A stretch of DNA of 5,947 bases from Halobacteriales archaeon QS_9_67_15. GTDB taxonomy: Archaea > Halobacteriota > Halobacteria > Halobacteriales > Haloarculaceae. Where the stretch lies: positions 1 to 5,947 of the forward strand of contig PXSD01000177.1 in NCBI GenBank assembly GCA_003023165.1, read 5' to 3'. Made by a program: the position numbers and the translations under genes. The notes beneath the pieces are model-generated. The model had not been told where the DNA came from. It saw only the letters and a list, made by a program, of their open reading frames with translations, and did not search any database. Shown here in pieces: positions 5,295 through 5,947 of the stretch (positions are counted from its first letter, which is position 1; each line of letters begins with the position of its first letter).

Positions 5295-5429
5295 CTCGAA
5301 GGCGACGTGGCCGGGCCCACAGCCTACGTCCGCGAACGCGCCCGAGAGACCGGTTTCGTCCAAGAAGTCCGCGACGGCGTCGGGTGGCTACCGTACGCTC
5401 GCAAATGCGCCGTGGCGGCTTCGGCGGCC
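5295..5429 (-). pseudogene. Remnant of a class I SAM-dependent methyltransferase
   Basis: Reading the minus strand from 5381 gives AVADFLDETGLSGAFADVGCGPGHVAFE. DVGCGPGHV is motif I, the Gly-rich SAM-binding loop of class I methyltransferases, preceded by the usual helix. Further upstream the same frame meets a TAG. The neighbouring frame gives AAEAATAHLRAYGSHPTP, a fitting N-terminal sequence, so a frameshift lies near 5375-5385. After GHVAFE (to 5295) the methyltransferase sequence stops and repeat-like DNA with strong hairpins begins. The rest of the SAM-binding domain is absent. It starts immediately after the Nudix-like stop on the same strand, so the two may once have been one operon. 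Substrate is unknown. The motif is convincing; which methyltransferase it was cannot be said. Confidence 0.65.
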
Positions 5430-5933
5430 TCAGTCGAGGACAGTCCGGACGTCCGCTATCACGTCCCCCTCCTCGTCGGGGTCGACGGGGAGGTCGTCGT
5501 ACCAGCCCGCGTGCCAGCCGTCCTCGGCCGCTGTGGACTCCGTCTCGTCGGTCGCGTCCACCGGCGAGGCGTAAAAGAGCACGTGCTGGGTGGTGTTCTG
5601 ATGGCGCGTCCCGTCGCCCGTCCCGTCACCCGTCTCGACGACGTGCTCGACCGTCCGAACGTACTCGATCCCGTCGAGTCGGACGTCAGTGTCGGTCTCC
5701 TCCGCGACGGCTCGACGGGCGACGGCCGCCCAGTCGTCGTCGGACTCGACGACGGTGTTCGGCAGAATCACGTGGTCGCTCTCGTCCGGAACGAGCAGGA
5801 GAGCCTCGCTGTCGTCGTTCGTTGCGCCGACGATCACTCGGCCGGCGGCGCTCGCCTCAGCCCCGTCCGTGACGACCCCCTCCGGGCCCACATCGTCATC
5901 TTCGAGGTCAGAATCGGGCGAGTCGGCTGTCAT
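5430..5933 (-). CDS. Nudix-like hydrolase domain protein with a degenerate Nudix box
   Basis: A 167-residue acidic protein. Residues 32-58 (RVIVGATNDDSEALLLVPDES, then HVILPN) form the first strands of a Nudix fold. WHAGWYDDLPVD (140-151) is the late strand found in many Nudix proteins. The Nudix box GX5EX7REUXEEXGU should fall at 60-82. Here the Gly is Thr60, the first Glu is Asp66, Arg74 is kept, the next Glu is Ala75, Glu78 and Glu79 are kept, and the second Gly is Asp81. One metal-binding Glu pair remains, but the rest is eroded, so pyrophosphohydrolase activity is doubtful; a binding or regulatory role is possible. A low-complexity acidic leader covers residues 1-30, and a loop of TGDGTGDGT sits at 101-109. 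The ATG at 5933 is close to the window edge, so its promoter cannot be assessed. Nudix ancestry is fairly likely; present function is unknown. Confidence 0.7.
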   Translation of the reverse strand: MTADSPDSDLEDDDVGPEGVVTDGAEASAAGRVIVGATNDDSEALLLVPDESDHVILPNTVVESDDDWAAVARRAVAEETDTDVRLDGIEYVRTVEHVVETGDGTGDGTRHQNTTQHVLFYASPVDATDETESTAAEDGWHAGWYDDLPVDPDEEGDVIADVRTVLD

Positions 5934-5947
5934 CGATTGCGATACAC

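Larger units (their letters stand above)
4943..5429. other. 487-bp region without an intact gene
   Basis: From 4943 to 5049 I see no gene, tRNA or strong repeat. From 5050 to about 5294 the DNA is repeat-like: the second GAAAG element, a CA-rich stretch (5159-5180), and the hairpins at 5201-5217 and 5239-5262. From 5295 to 5429 lies the methyltransferase remnant. Confidence 0.6.

Noticed and set aside
5384..5872. 162-codon plus-strand frame opposite the Nudix-like gene
   Set aside because: It is almost entirely Arg/Ser/Pro, typical of the wrong strand in GC-rich DNA.

Overview
The window looks like chromosomal DNA of a haloarchaeon (order Halobacteria). It is very GC-rich, and its predicted proteins are acidic and rich in Asp and Glu. 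It has apparent leaderless archaeal promoters, a two-repeat archaeal tRNA-splicing endonuclease and several proteins of haloarchaeal type. The genus cannot be fixed from the sequence.

Layout, left to right. Positions 1-260 hold the C-terminal end of a HAD-superfamily hydrolase broken by at least two single-base frameshifts. Positions 261-1659 hold a short fatty-acid-oxidation cluster: a 3-hydroxyacyl-CoA dehydrogenase, then a MaoC-type hydratase that starts across its stop codon. Both appear to lack an internal block, and the MaoC gene also has a frameshift near its start. Convergent to them (1715-2251, minus) is an intact Lrp/AsnC-like winged-helix regulator. Diverging from it (2445-3164, plus), behind a clear TATA box, is a protein joining a NucS-type N-terminal domain to four Cys4 zinc ribbons. 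A much shortened HAD gene (3192-3452, minus) keeps only what look like the two ends of the protein.

Positions 3453-3883 carry no gene but are dense in structure: an operator-like inverted repeat, a 115-bp element bounded by GAAAG/CTTTC arms, and a 90-bp near-perfect foldback element. Next is intact endA (3884-4942). Positions 4943-5429 again lack an intact gene. They hold a second GAAAG/CTTTC element, two strong hairpins, and a methyltransferase remnant cut off where the repeat-like DNA begins. Last, on the minus strand, is a Nudix-like protein with a degenerate Nudix box (5430-5933).

The main theme is uneven decay. endA, the regulator, the zinc-ribbon protein and the Nudix-like gene read cleanly. 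Between them lie five damaged genes: two with frameshifts, and three with apparent in-frame losses of their middle (one of these three also frameshifted), plus one truncated beside a repeat. No complete new defence or mobile system is visible. The least ordinary items are the in-frame central deletions, the NucS-N/zinc-ribbon protein and the structured intergenic elements. The size of each deletion is judged from recalled family architecture and needs alignment to confirm.
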